DNA of 64,000 nt from Thermoplasmata archaeon (GTDB lineage: Archaea > Thermoplasmatota > E2 > DHVEG-1), in assembly GCA_014894395.1 (NCBI GenBank), contig JADBLO010000003.1:1-64000 (forward strand), given 5' to 3'. The notes under the pieces are model-generated. The model saw only the letters and a list, made by a program, of their open reading frames with translations. It was not told where the DNA came from and did not search any database. Position numbers and translations under genes: made by a program. Of this stretch, positions 24,042 through 31,954 are shown one piece after another; position 1 is the first letter of the stretch; each line of letters starts with the position of its first letter.

Positions 24042-25256
24042 ATGAAACAGTATCCTTTGATTGGGAAATGTTTGGTAGTTGGAATCATTCTTTTATTCAT
24101 TGGAACAGGTATCATTCCAGCGATTGCACAGGAAAGTGAGAAACCATCTCAATCAACATCAAGAGGGAATTGGTTGTATGTTGGTGGGAGTGGACCTGGG
24201 AATTACAGCAGTATTCAAGCTGCAATCAACGCTACTTCCAGTGGTGATACCGTGTTTGTTTATGCTGCTTCTTCCCCATATTATGAGAATGTCATTATTA
24301 ATAAATCCATTAATTTGATTGGCGAGAATAGAAATACGACGATTATTGATGGGAAAAAAATCGATGACCCCATATGGATAAAAGCATCGTTTGTTACCGT
24401 GAGTGATTTTACAATATCAAATGGTTCTACCGAAAACTTGCAGGCAGGCATTCATATAATTGAAAAAAAATGGTATCACCCTGATAATCCTCCTTGCAGA
24501 CTTACCAATATCCATATTGCAAATTGTATCATAAAAAATAATAGATGTGGTATTTGGTTAGTCAATACCTATACTGTTAATATATCATCTTGCCGCATAC
24601 ATAACAATCCAAGCCACAGCATCTATCTTTGTCCTTCATCTCATGTTAGTATTAACAATTGCGAAATAACTGATAATGGCGATATTTATCCTGGCGGAAT
24701 TGTTGTAGGGAAAGATTCCATGAATGGAATTATTAGTCAAAATATCACAGTCTCGAATTGTTCACTTTCTAACAATATATGGGCAGGTATATGGATAACG
24801 GATAGCGCACGAAATATTGAAATTTGTCATAATAATATCTTTGAAAATACCCACGTTGGAATTATAGTTTCGGCGAGCAATGCCAAAATTTACGACAATC
24901 ACATCTATGATAATGGTGTCGGTGGGTTTTTTTTTGATGGAGGAGTATTTCTCCAAGATTGCATCAATAACGTTACCGTGAATGACAACACTATTGAAAC
25001 AAATAATCAATATGGTTTATATCTACTCAGGTCGTCAGCCAACTCGGTAAAGAAAAATAATTTCATCCATAATAAATGCAACGCCTTTTTTTCAGGATTC
25101 TCATTCTTTAATCATTGGAATGGAAATTATTGGACCGACTGGGCAGGTATAGGACCAAAATTAATCAAAGGGAAATTAGGCGAAGAATTAATCCCTTGGG
25201 TGAATTTCGACTGGCGTCCTGCACAAGAACCCTATGACATCCCAGGGACGAAGTAA
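24042..25256 (+). CDS. Secreted right-handed beta-helix (NosD-like) protein 3
   Basis: 404 residues. Signal MKQYPLIGKCLVVGIILLFI, then NWLYVGGSGPGNYSSIQAAI and beta-helix coils (NNRCGIWLVNTYTVNISSCR), ending GEELIPWVNFDWRPAQEPYD. It is close to protein 1 (15670) along its whole length, including identical C-terminal 25 codons apart from a few changes, with ten extra residues near 'YAASSPYYENV'. After the stop, about 90 nt are also alike. No catalytic residues are visible; binding of surface glycan or metal is the usual guess for this fold. CGAGGAAAATCA precedes the ATG. Confidence 0.85.
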   Translation: MKQYPLIGKCLVVGIILLFIGTGIIPAIAQESEKPSQSTSRGNWLYVGGSGPGNYSSIQAAINATSSGDTVFVYAASSPYYENVIINKSINLIGENRNTTIIDGKKIDDPIWIKASFVTVSDFTISNGSTENLQAGIHIIEKKWYHPDNPPCRLTNIHIANCIIKNNRCGIWLVNTYTVNISSCRIHNNPSHSIYLCPSSHVSINNCEITDNGDIYPGGIVVGKDSMNGIISQNITVSNCSLSNNIWAGIWITDSARNIEICHNNIFENTHVGIIVSASNAKIYDNHIYDNGVGGFFFDGGVFLQDCINNVTVNDNTIETNNQYGLYLLRSSANSVKKNNFIHNKCNAFFSGFSFFNHWNGNYWTDWAGIGPKLIKGKLGEELIPWVNFDWRPAQEPYDIPGTK

Positions 25257-25316
25257 AAAAAGTATGAAATTATAGTCTTTTATAGGAGTAATTATTATCC
25301 CTCACTCAGAATTTAA

Positions 25317-25350
25317 CCGGTAATTAGGGGTTCAAATCCCTTCCCCTGCA
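25317..25350 (+). repeat. tRNA-3'-end-like repeat, copy 9
   Basis: CCGGTAATTAGGGGTTCAAA then TCCCTTCCCCTGCA, followed by CTTAAATTG. It is the rightmost copy, 60 nt after the third beta-helix stop, with the same upstream block as copy 4. After this point base composition and gene content change. Confidence 0.75.
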
Positions 25351-25437
25351 CTTAAATTGCCGATTAAGAGTTAAAAGAAAAAAATAAAAGGGCATTCTTA
25401 TTTCTTTTTACAGATACCAAAAACGGAGGATGAAAAG

Positions 25438-25953
25438 ATGGCATTGTCCATGGCCGAACTAATTTGCATGGATTTTAACAGGCATCTAAAAGAAATGGAG
25501 AAGCAAGGACGATGCGTGTTTCTACCCTTTGAAATACAATCCTTGCACCTGAAGAACATCGGAAAATTCATTGAAAAAAATATAGAGTTTAACAAGTTCA
25601 ACATTATTCAAGGACACATTGGAAGCGGTAAGACAACGATAATAAAATCTATCGCAGGTATATCAGGTGCTCAAAGTCTGCTTAAAAGCGAACAAAACAA
25701 TGGAGAAATCAATGTAACGGCGTCCGATGGTAGACGACATCATCAGGACATCTGTGAGGCTGGAGACGCCCAATGCATCGTTTTAGATGATGATGTTGGC
25801 GAGGTGTTAGACAGTAGCCATTATGCAAGATTTCTCAACTATCTACGGGATTTGAATGTGCAGGTGATACTCACCAGAGGAAACATGACTGATGAATTAA
25901 ATGGGCTGATTAATCGGACGTTTCCAGATTGTAGATTCATTCGATTGAATTAG
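25438..25953 (+). CDS. Minimal P-loop ATPase (ABC/SMC-like), unknown role
   Basis: 171 residues. FEIQSLHLKNIGKFIEKNIE resembles the first strands of RecF/SMC-type ATPases, Walker A is GHIGSGKTT (about residues 60-68), and a Walker B-like strand reads CIVLDDDVGEVL (about 116-127). There is no ABC signature, coiled coil or D-loop histidine, and the protein is only about half of the smallest such ATPases. The last acidic residue of Walker B is D rather than E. It could be a decayed or specialised NTP-binding protein. A GGAGGATGAAAAG leader supports the start at 25438. Confidence 0.65.
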   Translation: MALSMAELICMDFNRHLKEMEKQGRCVFLPFEIQSLHLKNIGKFIEKNIEFNKFNIIQGHIGSGKTTIIKSIAGISGAQSLLKSEQNNGEINVTASDGRRHHQDICEAGDAQCIVLDDDVGEVLDSSHYARFLNYLRDLNVQVILTRGNMTDELNGLINRTFPDCRFIRLN

Positions 25954-26061
25954 TTAAAATGCATAGTCTTTACTCTATTGTTTGGTTGTATGATACTATC
26001 CTCTTTGTATTAGTAAAAACCGAACAACATCTGGTTGTAGTTTCGGCCATCTCCCTTGTAC

Positions 26062-26070
26062 GTATAAATA
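26062..26070 (+). promoter_or_regulatory. TATA box for the Cas4-like gene
   Basis: GTATAAATA, ending about 22-25 nt before the GTG/ATG at 26092..26097. The spacing implies a leaderless transcript. Confidence 0.5.
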
Positions 26071-26091
26071 GTATTATACTATCATGAGTGG

Positions 26092-26367
26092 GTGATGGGA
26101 AAACGATCGTTGCTCAAGAAGACCGATGTGTTGAGTGCATCGGAGATCGGTCAGTATATCTATTGTTCGTGTGCATGGCAGTTGCATCGCTGTGGGTACG
26201 AACCTGAGTCACCGTTTCTGGAATCGGGAAAACAGGTTCATGTCGCGTTGGGTAACACAATCGATGGTTTTGAAGCAAAGATGCGGTATTCACGATGGTA
26301 CGTGCTCCTTGGTTTTGTGGTGTTGTGTGTCGCGTTTCTTCTGGTTCTCTTTGGGGTGATTTTATAG
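26092..26367 (+). CDS. Cas4-like nuclease, N-terminal part (frame broken)
   Basis: 91 codons. KTDVLSASEIGQYIYCSCAW, QLHRCGYEP and FLESGKQVHVALG match the first helix, the first iron-sulfur cysteines and the 'G.xxH' of Cas4/AddB-type PD-(D/E)xK exonucleases. A hydrophobic helix follows (WYVLLGFVVLCVAFLLVLFG) and the frame stops at TAG 26365..26367. The rest of the nuclease continues in another frame from about 26364, so one base is gained or lost here. Either a real disruption, a sequencing slip or programmed shifting could explain it. There are no CRISPR repeats or other cas genes in the window. Confidence 0.6.
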   Translation: MMGKRSLLKKTDVLSASEIGQYIYCSCAWQLHRCGYEPESPFLESGKQVHVALGNTIDGFEAKMRYSRWYVLLGFVVLCVAFLLVLFGVIL

Positions 26368-26900
26368 AGTTACTACTTCTTGGTATCTTGTTGATGATTG
26401 GTGCGGTTATTCTGCTTGCGTATGCAATAAGGATACGATTAACGGTGAGAGAGGGAAAGAAATCATATGGTATTCCAGATGAGATGATTCTGTATTCTGA
26501 TCTGAATGTTCCTGCAGCACCGTTATTCTCGAAGCGTTCTCGTCTCGCCGGGAAACCAGATTACATCGTGCAGAAAGAGAACCATTGTATTCCTGTGGAA
26601 GTAAAATCAGGAGGAGGGGCGCATCCGCATCAGAGTCAGGTGCTCCAGCTTGCTGCATATTGTCAACTTCTTGAGGATACTTCAGGTATGTTTGTTCCGG
26701 AGGGCATCCTTGTGTATAATAATGTACCGTATACGATTCCGTTTGATCCGAAATTGCGTTTTGAGCTCGAGTCGGTGATGAAGAACATGCGCGCCTCGCT
26801 GCGGAACGGTGTGGTAAAAAGGAATCATCAGGAGCCGGGGCGGTGTCGTCATTGTTCGATGAAACGATATTGTACTGATGTGGTCCGGGAAGGTCCTTAA
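26295..26900 (+). CDS. Cas4-like nuclease, C-terminal part (shifted frame)
   Basis: The meaningful part begins near 26364 (IELLLLGILLMIGAVILLAY), a second membrane helix that continues the hydrophobic hairpin of the preceding frame. Then come GKPDYIVQKENHCIPVEVKS (PD-(D/E)xK motifs II and III, D and E-x-K), HQSQVLQLAAYCQLLED (motif QxxxY) and RCRHCSMKRYC (the C-terminal three cysteines of the 4Fe-4S cluster). All catalytic elements of a Cas4-type exonuclease are present if both frames are joined. The inserted membrane hairpin is unusual and would tether the nuclease to the membrane. Confidence 0.65.
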   Translation: MVRAPWFCGVVCRVSSGSLWGDFIELLLLGILLMIGAVILLAYAIRIRLTVREGKKSYGIPDEMILYSDLNVPAAPLFSKRSRLAGKPDYIVQKENHCIPVEVKSGGGAHPHQSQVLQLAAYCQLLEDTSGMFVPEGILVYNNVPYTIPFDPKLRFELESVMKNMRASLRNGVVKRNHQEPGRCRHCSMKRYCTDVVREGP

Positions 26901-26967
26901 TTCCATAAAAATAATATACTTATCTTGTATTGTAACCAAACCATCTGAGAACGCTATGGGATAAAGT

Positions 26968-27921
26968 ATGAAGAAAGGTCATGGCATCGGTTTCGGGAAG
27001 GCTATCCTGTTTAACGAACACTTTGTAGTGTATGGGATTCCATCGATCGTATCAGCGATTGGGAACTATACAGTTGCGAAGGTCGAGGCGTATGACAAAC
27101 CAGGGTTCAATCTAGCTGATAAGCGATTGGCGACGCCGAAATATAAGGAGGATAAGCTTAGTCAGCAGACAGAATCCTTTGATTTGATGTTTAAGAAAAT
27201 GGGTCTTGATCTTTCTAAGAATGGAGTGAAAATCACCCTTGAGGGTAATCTTTTTGCGGCGAGTGGTATCGGTGCCTCTGCTGCGTCGTGTGTCGCGGTT
27301 GCCCGTGCGCTTGCTGATTCTTATGAGCTTGATTTGTCTGATGAGCAGATTAATGAGATTGCGTATGAGGGGGAAAAAGGGTATCATGGGACTCCGTCTG
27401 GTGTTGACAATACCGCGTCGACGTATGGAGGTTTGATTTGGTTCCAGAAAGGGGAAAAGAATGTGATCGATCGGATTACGCTATCTAATCCTGTGGAAAT
27501 CGTCATTGGGAACACCGGAAAGGTGACCGATACGAAAGCAGCGGTGGATGGAGTGAAACAGCGAAAAGAGAAAAATCTGAAGAAATATCAGGAGATCTTT
27601 GATAGAGCTGAGAATATCGCGTACCTTGCGAAACGGGCGATACAGGATAGATCGTATCCGAATGTGGGGAAGCTGATGAACGAGAATCATAAGCTTCTGC
27701 AGCAGATTGAGGTTTCTTCACGGGAGTTGGATTTCTTGGTGAGTATCGCGCGTGACGCAGGTGCGTTGGGCGCGAAGTTGACTGGTGGTGGTCTTGGGGG
27801 GAACATGCTTGCATTGACGCCAGGAAAGGAGCTGCAGAATAAGGTTGCGAATGCTATTGAGAAGGAAGGGTTTCAGACCGTGAAAACCGTGATTGGTGCG
27901 TCGCGGGAGAGTGCGGAGTAA
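26968..27921 (+). CDS. mvk: Mevalonate kinase
   Basis: 317 residues of the GHMP kinase superfamily. The ATP-binding GIGASAAS is at residues 100-107, GTPSGVDNT at 141-149 carries the motif before the catalytic aspartate region, and KLTGGGLGGNM near 270-280 is the third motif. The opening GIGFGKAILFNEHFVVYGIP is the mevalonate-binding N-terminus. It phosphorylates mevalonate to mevalonate 5-phosphate. Only 2 nt separate its stop from the UbiD-family gene, and the AcnX subunits lie just beyond TruD, so this is the archaeal route through trans-anhydromevalonate phosphate. Isopentenyl phosphate kinase, the last step, is not in the window. Confidence 0.93.
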   Translation: MKKGHGIGFGKAILFNEHFVVYGIPSIVSAIGNYTVAKVEAYDKPGFNLADKRLATPKYKEDKLSQQTESFDLMFKKMGLDLSKNGVKITLEGNLFAASGIGASAASCVAVARALADSYELDLSDEQINEIAYEGEKGYHGTPSGVDNTASTYGGLIWFQKGEKNVIDRITLSNPVEIVIGNTGKVTDTKAAVDGVKQRKEKNLKKYQEIFDRAENIAYLAKRAIQDRSYPNVGKLMNENHKLLQQIEVSSRELDFLVSIARDAGALGAKLTGGGLGGNMLALTPGKELQNKVANAIEKEGFQTVKTVIGASRESAE

Positions 27922-27923
27922 GT

Positions 27924-29234
27924 ATGAATCTTCGTCCGTTTCTGAAACAACTTGAAGAACAGGAGAAGCTTGTTCGGATCAAAAAAGAGGTTTCTGTGAA
28001 GTATGAGATTGCCAATATCATGTATTCGCTCAATGAGAAACCCGTGATTTTTGAGCATGTGAAAGACTATGAGTTCCCGGTGTTTGGTGGGATTACCTCT
28101 GATCGGGATATTATCGCGCAGGGTCTGGGGACGACCAAAGACAAGTTGATGATGAAGCTGGTGGAGGGGCTGCGTCATCCGAAGGTTCCCGAGGTTGTTG
28201 AGAAAGGCCCGTGTCAGGAGGTTGTGATAAAGAATCCTGACCTGAAGAAATTGCCCTTGTTGTTTCATGTTGATGGTGACGGTGGCAGGTATGCAAGTGC
28301 GACGGTTGCGACGATTAAAGACCCGCAGACCGGTCGGAATGTCGCGTATCATCGGCTCATGGAGCGGGGGCAGAACCGGTTTACCGCACGGTTGATTAAG
28401 GGTCGGCAGACGCGAACGACGTATGATCGAACTGTGGGTGATCTGGAGATGGCGGTATGTATCGGCAATTCCATTTCAGTGATGATCGCTGCGTCGCTTG
28501 GTCCGCCGTCTGGTGTTGATGAGTTTTCTATCGCCCATACGCTTGATCCGATGAAGATGGTGAAATGCAAGACCAAGAACCTAGAGGTTCCTGCAGAGTC
28601 CGAGTTTGTCCTTGAAGGACGATTGACAAAAGAGGTGGACCGTGAGGGACCGTTTGTGGATCTCACGGAGACCCGTGACTTTGAACGGAAGGAACCCGTG
28701 TTTGTCATTGATTGTATCACGCATCGGAAGGATGCGATGTATCAGGCGTTGATCCCTGGGCGGCTTGAGCATAAGGTTTTGATGGGGATGCCAAAAGAGC
28801 CGACGATCTATGATGAGGTCAGCAAGGTTGCTGCCTGTAAGAACGTGCTGGTGACGATGGGTGGCGGCTCATGGCTTCATGGGGTCGTGCAGATTTCGAA
28901 GAAGAATCCTGATGACGGGAAAAAGGCAATTGAGGCTGCGTTCAACGGTCATAAGAGCATGAAGCATGTGGTCATCGTTGACGATGATGTTGATATCTAC
29001 AATCCGAATGCGGTGGAATGGGCGATCGCGACCCGGTTCCAGGCTGGGAAGGATCTGGTGGTGAAACTCGATCAGCCAGGCAGTTCCCTTGATCCGTCGT
29101 CGAAGCAAGAGGAAGAAAAAAAGGCACTCACCGATAAGGTTGGTGTGGATGCAACGATCCCGTTCGATGTTGAGAAGAGTAAATATGAGATCGTGAAATA
29201 TTCGAAAGTGAATCTGGATGATTACCTCCGGTAA
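27924..29234 (+). CDS. UbiD-family decarboxylase (anhydromevalonate phosphate decarboxylase)
   Basis: 436 residues, the normal UbiD length. Features of the prenylated-FMN decarboxylases are visible: KLPLLFHVDGDGGRYASATV, YHRLMERGQNRFTARLIKGR, the acidic triad region around EFVLEGRLTKEVDREGPFVD, and VDDDVDIYN near the end. In archaea with AcnX-type phosphomevalonate dehydratase, the UbiD homologue decarboxylates trans-anhydromevalonate 5-phosphate to isopentenyl phosphate. Its position directly after mevalonate kinase and near both AcnX subunits favours that role over aromatic acid decarboxylation. The prenyl-FMN synthase UbiX is not seen here, but an LpdD-like gene overlaps its end. Confidence 0.9.
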   Translation: MNLRPFLKQLEEQEKLVRIKKEVSVKYEIANIMYSLNEKPVIFEHVKDYEFPVFGGITSDRDIIAQGLGTTKDKLMMKLVEGLRHPKVPEVVEKGPCQEVVIKNPDLKKLPLLFHVDGDGGRYASATVATIKDPQTGRNVAYHRLMERGQNRFTARLIKGRQTRTTYDRTVGDLEMAVCIGNSISVMIAASLGPPSGVDEFSIAHTLDPMKMVKCKTKNLEVPAESEFVLEGRLTKEVDREGPFVDLTETRDFERKEPVFVIDCITHRKDAMYQALIPGRLEHKVLMGMPKEPTIYDEVSKVAACKNVLVTMGGGSWLHGVVQISKKNPDDGKKAIEAAFNGHKSMKHVVIVDDDVDIYNPNAVEWAIATRFQAGKDLVVKLDQPGSSLDPSSKQEEEKKALTDKVGVDATIPFDVEKSKYEIVKYSKVNLDDYLR

Positions 29235-29535
29235 AGGAAAATATAGGGTCTGGCTGAAGCGCGAGAAGATCGGTGACGATCTGGTTTTTTTTCTCGGTGG
29301 AGGAGAACGTTCTCATATTGGTGGCGTGGTGATTTGCGAACCTGGAAAACCAGCGAAGATAATCAGACTTACTGGGCATTACGACGACATTGTGTTACAA
29401 CCAATTGCAGAACTCGCATGTAGTAAATACAAGACCAAGGTTGTCGCACTTGGCGGTGTGCATGTTGATCATGCGACGAAACAAGAAATCGATCTTCTCA
29501 TAGAGAATAGCAAGAAATTGGTGGAGAGAATTTGA
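29218..29535 (+). CDS. LpdD-like prenylated-flavin-associated protein
   Basis: 105 residues, overlapping the UbiD-family gene by 17 nt, which implies tight coupling. 'VWLKREKIGDDLVFFLGGGE', SHIGGVVICEPGKPAKI and KTKVVALGGVHVDHATKQEI fit the small LpdD/VdcD-like family that accompanies many UbiD decarboxylases and is thought to help load or mature the prenylated flavin. Its presence supports the view that the UbiD partner is an active prenyl-FMN enzyme. No other start codon gives a full domain, so the overlapping ATG at 29218 is retained. Confidence 0.7.
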   Translation: MITSGKGKYRVWLKREKIGDDLVFFLGGGERSHIGGVVICEPGKPAKIIRLTGHYDDIVLQPIAELACSKYKTKVVALGGVHVDHATKQEIDLLIENSKKLVERI

Positions 29536-29539
29536 TGTA

Positions 29540-30706
29540 TTAATGATTAAATAATCGTTTGGTGACTATGGTAGCATAGCTTCCTTTTTGTAACGAAAAC
29601 GACACCTGAATTTTAAAACGTTGTGTATTTCCTTTGCTGTTGATTTCATCTCTTACAGGTTTTGAGATTGTGAAATCCTCTGGTGTGAGAAGAACCTGTC
29701 GTGCACGTGTTTTGAAGAAATTCCCGGTTTCTGATTCTATTGCGAAATCAGCAAGCGTCAGTCCCTCTTTCATAAGGACACAATCAACAATCCGTTGTTC
29801 ATCAAAAGATAAAGTCACAGTCTCACTGATGGTCTGAAATGACCCTGGAATTTTTTTCATCTCATCCTCTGAGAGATTTACATAAAAAAGTAACGCCCCA
29901 ATCGCATATTCCACCGAGTACAACTTCTTCTTCTCAACAACCTCTTTTAGTACTTCTTTGACACATTCGTTCCACAAGTAACTCTGGTACGCATTCACAA
30001 ACATCTCCCGGAGATGCGCAGGAATCATGCGGTACGCTGATCGCCAATCCTTTGTCTTTACATATTCTTTCACAACCACGGCAAACGCTTTATTGTACAC
30101 CCGCACGTTGGAAAGATCGTTCCAAGAAGAAAGTATTTTTCGTTTCTCATCTTTGATTTTTTTTGGTTCTGATTTCTGGTACGCAGTCAGATACTGTTTC
30201 ACCGCATGCTCGTATTTTTTTAATACTAGGTATTTTCCGATGAACTCGTGATCAATGACGCTGCCGAACCGCTGGGAATCAAAATAATTCGGGATACCGG
30301 ACATCGGAATCGTTGCTGCTCTGCCAGAAACATCAGCAAGTTCATTCTCACTCACATCACGAACCGTGATCGTAAACCGGTTCCCAATAAGATCACCGAT
30401 CTTGATTTTCTTTCGATGATACCCAACAAAGCTGAGAGTTAAAGAACCAATGTTCAGACCCTGTACATTATAATGTGTTGGAATCGAGATGTACTGTCGG
30501 CCTAGCGCATGCTTATCCTTGAGTCCCGCATACCCGATCTCAAAGAGCGAAATACGAAGTTTCTTTGCTATCTGACGTATCGCATCGAAGGTATCAATCT
30601 CCTGTTTCTTTAGCAAAAAAACCGTATGCTCATCCTTCTCAGAAGAAACCTCAAAGTCGGGGATTTCCTCGACAATGAAATCAGCAGGTTGTTGTTTCAG
30701 TTTCAT
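29540..30706 (-). CDS. truD: tRNA pseudouridine(13) synthase TruD
   Basis: 388 residues from ATG 30706 (MKLKQQPADFIVEEIPDFEV); the open frame extends upstream to 30814 but the conserved protein begins here. ADFIVEEIP is the N-terminal signature, GYAGLKDKHALGRQY carries the catalytic aspartate (D of LKDKHA), and GIPNYFDSQRFG is the second TruD block. It makes pseudouridine 13 in tRNAs (in archaea also at position 35 of some tRNAs). It lies on the opposite strand between the UbiD/LpdD pair and the AcnX genes; the start is about 60 nt from that of AcnX, so the two are divergent. Confidence 0.93.
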   Translation of the reverse strand: MKLKQQPADFIVEEIPDFEVSSEKDEHTVFLLKKQEIDTFDAIRQIAKKLRISLFEIGYAGLKDKHALGRQYISIPTHYNVQGLNIGSLTLSFVGYHRKKIKIGDLIGNRFTITVRDVSENELADVSGRAATIPMSGIPNYFDSQRFGSVIDHEFIGKYLVLKKYEHAVKQYLTAYQKSEPKKIKDEKRKILSSWNDLSNVRVYNKAFAVVVKEYVKTKDWRSAYRMIPAHLREMFVNAYQSYLWNECVKEVLKEVVEKKKLYSVEYAIGALLFYVNLSEDEMKKIPGSFQTISETVTLSFDEQRIVDCVLMKEGLTLADFAIESETGNFFKTRARQVLLTPEDFTISKPVRDEINSKGNTQRFKIQVSFSLQKGSYATIVTKRLFNH

Positions 30707-30769
30707 ACACAGACAAAAACAATAAAATAATCCGAGCATATAACCCTGTCCATACAGGACTGACATATT

Positions 30770-31954
30770 ATGTATCTGACAAAAGAAGAAGAACATATTC
30801 TCCATGGTGAACAAGGAGAAGTCGTTGAACGTATGTTCCGATTAATCGTTCAATTAGGCGATATTTACGGCGCTGACAAAATGATACCGGTAGGCTCAGT
30901 ACAAGTCGCTGGTGTCTCCTATAAATCCATCGCAGATCCAGGAACTGAATTTCTTGAGGACCTCGCCGCGAAAGGCGCAAAGGTCAAAGTCCTTACCTTC
31001 CTGAACCCAGCAGGCATGGACCTGGAAAACTGGGAGAAACTCAAGTTCCCCAAGGATTTTGCTAAAAACCAGCTGCGTATTATGAAAGCGTTCAAAAGCA
31101 TGGGAATCGTGATTACCGCAACCTGCACACCGTACCTTGCTGGAAACCTCCCCAGGTTCCGCGAACATATCGCCTGGTCAGAATCCTCTGCGATATCGTT
31201 TTCCAACTCAGTGATCGGCGCACGAACCAACAGAGAAGGAGGACCCTCTGCACTCGCGGCAGCTATCTGTGGGAAAACACCAAATTATGGGTTTCACCTC
31301 TGGGAAAACCGACAACCAACTATTAAAATTAAGGTTGAAGCCGATCTCACGTTTGATGCGGACTTTGGCGCATTCGGCTACCACGTCGGCAAACAAATCA
31401 AAAATAAAATACCGTACTTCGTTGGAATAAAAAATGCTGACACGGATCAACTCAAAGCACTGGGCGCGGCAATGGCTGCCTCAGGAGCAGTCGCACTGTA
31501 CCACGTTGAAGGACTCACCCCTGAAGCTGATCTTGTGAAAAAAGACAGCTTGGAAACCATCACTGTTACGAAAAAAGAGGTAGATGAGGCGTACGCGAAA
31601 CTCAATACCGGCACAGAACCAGACATCGTTATCCTTGGATGCCCCCATGCATCCTTACGGGAAATATCCTCAGTTGCGGAGAAACTCAAAGGAAAACATC
31701 TTAAAAAACCGGTCTGGGTATGCACCTCACGGATGATGAAAGAAGCAGCGGACCGTATGGGATACACCGACATAATAGAAAAAGCAGGAGGACAAATCGT
31801 CGCTGACACCTGCATGGTCGTCTCACCGATTGAAGATATGGGATACAAAACAACTGGGGTGAACTCCGGGAAAGCAGCAAACTACCTCCCCGGGTTCTGC
31901 AAACAAAACGTCTGTTTTGCAAGCATGGACAAACTCCTGGAGGCAGCATTATGA
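30770..31954 (+). CDS. Phosphomevalonate dehydratase, large subunit (AcnX type)
   Basis: 394 residues of the aconitase X family. Signatures include GDIYGADKMIPVGSVQVAGV near the start, CTPYLAGNLPRFREHIAWSE with a cluster-ligand cysteine, NSVIGARTNREGGPSALAAA for substrate binding, and CMVVSPIEDMGYKTTGVNSG and FCKQNVCF for the remaining iron-sulfur ligands. It dehydrates mevalonate 5-phosphate to trans-anhydromevalonate 5-phosphate together with the small subunit. The gene overlaps the small-subunit gene by 4 nt (ATGA). Short family members of similar make-up act on hydroxyproline, but the mevalonate kinase and UbiD neighbours settle the role. Confidence 0.92.
   Translation: MYLTKEEEHILHGEQGEVVERMFRLIVQLGDIYGADKMIPVGSVQVAGVSYKSIADPGTEFLEDLAAKGAKVKVLTFLNPAGMDLENWEKLKFPKDFAKNQLRIMKAFKSMGIVITATCTPYLAGNLPRFREHIAWSESSAISFSNSVIGARTNREGGPSALAAAICGKTPNYGFHLWENRQPTIKIKVEADLTFDADFGAFGYHVGKQIKNKIPYFVGIKNADTDQLKALGAAMAASGAVALYHVEGLTPEADLVKKDSLETITVTKKEVDEAYAKLNTGTEPDIVILGCPHASLREISSVAEKLKGKHLKKPVWVCTSRMMKEAADRMGYTDIIEKAGGQIVADTCMVVSPIEDMGYKTTGVNSGKAANYLPGFCKQNVCFASMDKLLEAAL

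Noticed and set aside
12105-25350. The tRNA-like repeats as functional tRNA genes
   Set aside because: None has a 5' half: the sequence before the anticodon loop does not form D-arm or acceptor strands, and most copies lack even the anticodon part.
12105-25350. The regularly shared repeats as a CRISPR array
   Set aside because: Spacing is hundreds to thousands of bases with genes between, and copies vary in length; there are no short unique spacers and no complete cas operon.
26092-26900. Type I or adaptation-type CRISPR locus around the Cas4-like gene
   Set aside because: No cas1, cas2, effector genes or repeats are present on either side.
30707-30814. N-terminal extension of TruD
   Set aside because: Hydrophobic, cysteine-rich and unlike the family; it overlaps the start of the divergent AcnX gene.
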